Origin: Desulfovibrionaceae bacterium UBA6814
GTDB taxonomy: Bacteria > Desulfobacterota > Desulfovibrionia > Desulfovibrionales > Desulfovibrionaceae
DNA length: 10,083 bases
Reading direction: 5' to 3'
Assembly: GCA_002452635.1 (NCBI GenBank)
Contig: DKEU01000121.1
Span: forward strand, 6,410-16,492
The notes under the pieces are model-generated. The model was not told where the DNA came from. It saw nothing but the letters and a program-made list of their open reading frames with translations, and did no database searches. Positions 6,975 through 10,083 of this stretch are shown here, piece after piece (the stretch's first letter is position 1; each line of letters begins with the position of its first letter). Both the position numbers and the translations under genes were made by a program.

Positions 6975-7769
6975 CTATTCCTTCTTCCCGGCCGGGTCGC
7001 TCTCGGCCCGGTGCAACTCCTCGTCGCGCTTGCCCGAGAGGTCGGCGTTGTGGAAGTCATCGGTGTCGGGCAGGAGCAGGGCCAGGGCCGGGGTGAGGTC
7101 CAGCTCCGCGGTCAGGCCCGCGCCGGACAGGGCCAGCACGTGGCCGCCCCGGGTGCGGTCCGCGGTGATGAAGTGCAGGTGCCAGCCGGGCACCCCGTCG
7201 CCCCGGGCCGCGGCCGGGCTGTAGAAGCCCACCAGGTCTCCCTCCGCGTCGCGCCATTCGTGCACCTGCTGGGCCTGCACCGCCTCGGCCAGGGGCGGAT
7301 AGGGCCGCGCCTGGGCCGGCACGCTGCGCACCTTGACCAGGTCGAACCGGCCGCGCACCCGCAGGGCGTAGAACACGTTGGGCGAGGGCAGGGCCCGGTC
7401 CAGGGCCTGGCACAGGCCGTCCAGGCCGGCCGCGTCCAGGCCAGCCAGCCTGAGATCGGGCTCGAAGAAGGTCACCTGGGCGAAGGGCGTGCGCCCCACC
7501 CGGGCCTCCCGCGCGCTGCCGTCGGCCAAAGCCTGGTACACCCGGCCGTCCACCACCACCATCTCCCCGTCCAGGCCCTCGAAGGTGCCCAGGCCCAGGT
7601 CCCCATGCCGAGGCAGCTCGGACAGGTCAAGGGCGCCGGCGTAGACGCCGGCCAGCAGGGCGTCCAGGGTGGACACCTGGTACAGGGTATCCCGGGCGGG
7701 CAGGTCCCGGGCCAGGGCGGGGCAGGCCAGGCCCAGGAGCAGAGCCAGGCAGGTGACGAGGGGACGCAT
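6975..7769 (-). CDS. budA: Alpha-acetolactate decarboxylase with signal peptide (BudA/AlsD family)
   Basis: This enzyme converts alpha-acetolactate to acetoin plus CO2. The 264-aa protein starts at ATG 7769, with AAGGAGG (7780-7774) just upstream. The longer open frame reaching 7880 would put 37 unlikely residues before the hydrophobic leader. Residues 1-20 form a type I signal peptide with a cleavage site after ALA (18-20), so export to the periplasm is predicted. Family motifs are 'TLYQVSTLDALLAGVYAG' at 28-45, 'RHGDLGLGTFEGLDGEMVV' at 54-72, 'KVRSVPAQ' at 146-153, and 'GWHLHFITADRTRGGHV' at 195-211. H197, H199 and H210 in that last motif are the expected zinc ligands. A charged tail of about 30 residues (from about 236) extends past the usual domain end. 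No acetolactate synthase or butanediol dehydrogenase gene is adjacent. Family is firm; the exported location is inferred from the leader. Confidence 0.9.
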   Translation of the reverse strand: MRPLVTCLALLLGLACPALARDLPARDTLYQVSTLDALLAGVYAGALDLSELPRHGDLGLGTFEGLDGEMVVVDGRVYQALADGSAREARVGRTPFAQVTFFEPDLRLAGLDAAGLDGLCQALDRALPSPNVFYALRVRGRFDLVKVRSVPAQARPYPPLAEAVQAQQVHEWRDAEGDLVGFYSPAAARGDGVPGWHLHFITADRTRGGHVLALSGAGLTAELDLTPALALLLPDTDDFHNADLSGKRDEELHRAESDPAGKKE

Positions 7770-7780
7770 GCGGCCTCCTT

Positions 7781-7838
7781 GCGGGTTTTCGGGCAGACGG
7801 CGCGAAGCTATCACGCTCCGCGCCCGGGGAAAACCCGC
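7781..7838 (-). promoter_or_regulatory. 10-bp inverted repeat in front of the acetolactate decarboxylase gene
   Basis: GCGGGTTTTC (7781-7790) and GAAAACCCGC (7829-7838) are perfect inverted copies 38 bases apart. The inner arm abuts the Shine-Dalgarno of the decarboxylase gene. Between them sits a second pair, GGCGCG (7799-7804) and CGCGCC (7819-7824). If transcribed, the segment would fold into a nested hairpin next to the ribosome-binding site. If not, the arms could be operator half-sites flanking a weak promoter whose -10 may be TAGCTT on the minus strand (about 7805-7810). The repeat is plain in the sequence; the role is inference. Confidence 0.45.
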
Positions 7839-7860
7839 CACCTGGCCGCGCCAAAGGGAA

Positions 7861-7887
7861 GGCCCCTGTGCCCAATGCACAGGGGCC
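7861..7887 (-). terminator. Strong hairpin, probable terminator of the zinc-ribbon gene
   Basis: GGCCCCTGTGC (7861-7871) and GCACAGGGGCC (7877-7887) form a perfect 11-bp stem with a 5-base loop. Read on the minus strand, the stem is followed by TTCCCTTTGG, a short T-rich stretch. On the plus strand it is followed by a run of Gs. It lies 80 bases past the stop of the zinc-ribbon gene and upstream of the decarboxylase gene, which fits a terminator separating the two. The weak T run lowers confidence. A smaller GCCGGG/CCCGGC stem (7933-7950) lies between. Confidence 0.6.
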
Positions 7888-7967
7888 CTGGGGGGGGTTG
7901 AGGCGCCCGGTTGGCGTCCTCAAATATCTCCAGCCGGGCCGCGACCCGGCCGACCTGTCTCCTTCTC

Positions 7968-8219
7968 TCAGGAAGCGGCCCGCTCCGCCTCCACGCCCTG
8001 CTCGGTCAGCCGGATGTCCGCCCCGGCCCAGGGCTCCAGGCCCAGGACCCGGAGCAGGTCCAGGAGCGCCCGCCACTGCCGGGCCTTGCACTCCGGACAT
8101 TCGTCCGACTGGTGCACGGTCCAGCACACGGTGCATACCCGGGCCGCCTCGATGGGAATGGCGGCTTTCGAGTTGCGGGCCCCTTCGACAGTCCGGTTTC
8201 TGAGTCGCAGCACATACAT
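7968..8219 (-). CDS. Small zinc-ribbon protein of unknown function
   Basis: This is an 83-aa cytoplasmic protein with no signal peptide or membrane segment. Its centre carries two Cys pairs, C29-x2-C32 and C41-x2-C44 ('VCTVCWTVHQSDECPECKAR'), the layout of a small treble-clef or rubredoxin-like zinc ribbon. The C-terminal half is helical-looking and mildly acidic (RALLDLLRVLGLEPW). ATG 8219 is chosen because GGAAGAGG sits 8-9 bases upstream. The in-frame ATG at 8258 would add a 13-residue stretch that itself includes GGAGGGGG, which looks like untranslated leader. I do not recognise a named family. Such proteins are often nucleic-acid-binding or regulatory. It lies alone between the sigma54 regulator and the decarboxylase gene, with its own terminator-like hairpin. 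Confidence 0.65.
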   Translation of the reverse strand: MYVLRLRNRTVEGARNSKAAIPIEAARVCTVCWTVHQSDECPECKARQWRALLDLLRVLGLEPWAGADIRLTEQGVEAERAAS

Positions 8220-8367
8220 GGCGTTACCTCTTCCAACCCCCTCCTTATCAACTTTCATGCCGCACAATGCATACCAACGACACGAAACGACCACGCAATG
8301 ATTCCGGGCTGTTTTGCGCCTCCCTCCGGCCGCAGCCCAGGCCCTGACGCCCCGTTGCCGCACAAAG

Positions 8368-8428
8368 GCTGTCCACTTCCATTGGAATCGTCCAACGCGA
8401 TTGGACCATTCCAGCGGAAGTGGACAGC
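8368..8428. repeat. 61-base near-perfect palindrome behind the response regulator gene
   Basis: The outer arms GCTGTCCACTTCC (8368-8380) and GGAAGTGGACAGC (8416-8428) match perfectly. After a 2x2 mismatch, TGGAAT (8383-8388) pairs with ATTCCA (8408-8413). After one further mismatch, GTCCAA (8390-8395) pairs with TTGGAC (8401-8406) around a 5-base loop. In total 25 of 28 positions pair. It begins 27 bases past the regulator stop codon (8456). On the minus strand it is followed by CTTTGTG, so it could terminate the two-component operon. Its length and layering are greater than needed for that, and a small mobile-element remnant or a binding site are alternatives. Confidence 0.6.
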
Positions 8429-8455
8429 TCGAGAGGAGATAACCGGACTAGATTG

Positions 8456-9880
<1,425 letters not shown>

Positions 9881-9927
9881 GGTTCTCCTTGCATGGCGCT
9901 CGCCCGTCCTGGGCTCGCGCCTTCCCC

Positions 9928-10083
9928 CTATTCCTGCGCCGCGGGCAGGCGCACGGTGAAGCGCGACCCGCGGCCCGGCGCGCTGTCCACGTCCACCGCC
10001 CCGCCCAGGCCGCGCACCACCCCGTGCACCACGGCCAGGCCCATGCCCGTGCCCTGGCCCGGCCGCTTGGTGGTGAAAAAGGG
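9928..10083 (-). CDS. Sensor histidine kinase, C-terminal end
   Basis: Only the last 51 residues are inside the window; the rest lies beyond the right edge. The fragment is the end of a HATPase_c domain. It contains 'FFTTKRPGQGTGMGLAVVHG', the F and G2 boxes of the ATP-binding site, then 'GGAVDVDSAPGRGSRFTVRLP', the closing beta strands of this fold. The KxxGxGTGMGL form is usual for NtrB-like kinases that pair with NtrC-type regulators. The gene ends in TAG at 9930-9928, 47 bases ahead of the sigma54 response regulator, so the two form a kinase-regulator operon on the minus strand. Sensor domains and membrane topology cannot be seen. Confidence 0.88.
   Translation of the reverse strand, partial: PFFTTKRPGQGTGMGLAVVHGVVRGLGGAVDVDSAPGRGSRFTVRLPAAQE

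Noticed and set aside
6951..6976. AGGACC/GGTCCT stem as terminator of the acetolactate decarboxylase gene on the minus strand
   Set aside because: Only 6 bp with a 14-base loop and three T residues, and it overlaps the stop codon. Too weak to annotate.
7011..7901. Long plus-strand open frame antisense to the acetolactate decarboxylase gene, and similar long antisense frames across the liv operon and regulator
   Set aside because: They are the mirror of high-GC coding frames: Gln/His/Gly-rich, low-complexity products with no domain, while the opposite strand encodes clear protein families.
8306..8338. GGGCTG/CAGCCC inverted repeat with a T4 beside it upstream of the zinc-ribbon gene
   Set aside because: Six base pairs with a 21-base loop in GC-rich DNA is not distinguishable from chance.

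Overview
The window is a high-GC (about 70% in the flanking operons), densely packed bacterial segment. The gene content suggests a deltaproteobacterium, most likely a Desulfovibrio-like sulfate reducer: a liv-type ABC transporter joined to a phenylacetate-CoA-ligase-family enzyme, and a sigma54-dependent two-component pair. That placement is inferred from gene neighbourhood and codon style and has not been tested by any search.

Left half (1-5679, + strand): a complete-looking branched-chain amino acid type (HAAT/liv) ABC transporter. It comprises the C-terminal end of the periplasmic binding protein (livK-like), a strong intrinsic terminator, two permeases (livH, livM) and two ATPases (livG, livF). 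A PaaI-type hotdog thioesterase and a PaaK-type aryl-CoA ligase follow without a break. From livH onward the genes are tightly spaced or overlapping and read as one transcription unit. The likely theme is import of a branched-chain or aromatic amino acid or acid, coupled to CoA-thioester activation and thioester housekeeping.

Middle (5680-6874): a single compositionally foreign gene, about 45-48% GC in the stretches I counted. It encodes an Abi_2 (AbiD/AbiF-type) protein with a HEPN ribonuclease motif R-N-x-C-A-H. Immediately before its start codon lies a densely structured non-coding stretch. It contains an 11-bp hairpin, a possible pseudoknot, a nested hairpin, and a terminator-like stem followed by a T run that also covers the toxin's Shine-Dalgarno sequence. 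This looks like a leader or small RNA controlling, or acting as antitoxin to, the HEPN protein, and it is the most interesting part of the window.

Right half (6975-10083, all - strand): a signal-peptide-bearing acetolactate decarboxylase (budA-like), an 83-residue CxxC/CxxC zinc-ribbon protein, an NtrC-family sigma54 response regulator, and the last 51 residues of its upstream histidine kinase. Several strong inverted repeats sit between these genes: a 10-bp pair in front of budA, an 11-bp terminator-like hairpin behind the zinc-ribbon gene, and a 61-base near-palindrome behind the response regulator. No tRNA, rRNA, CRISPR array or recognisable transposase was seen. No gene-free stretch exceeds about 240 bases.
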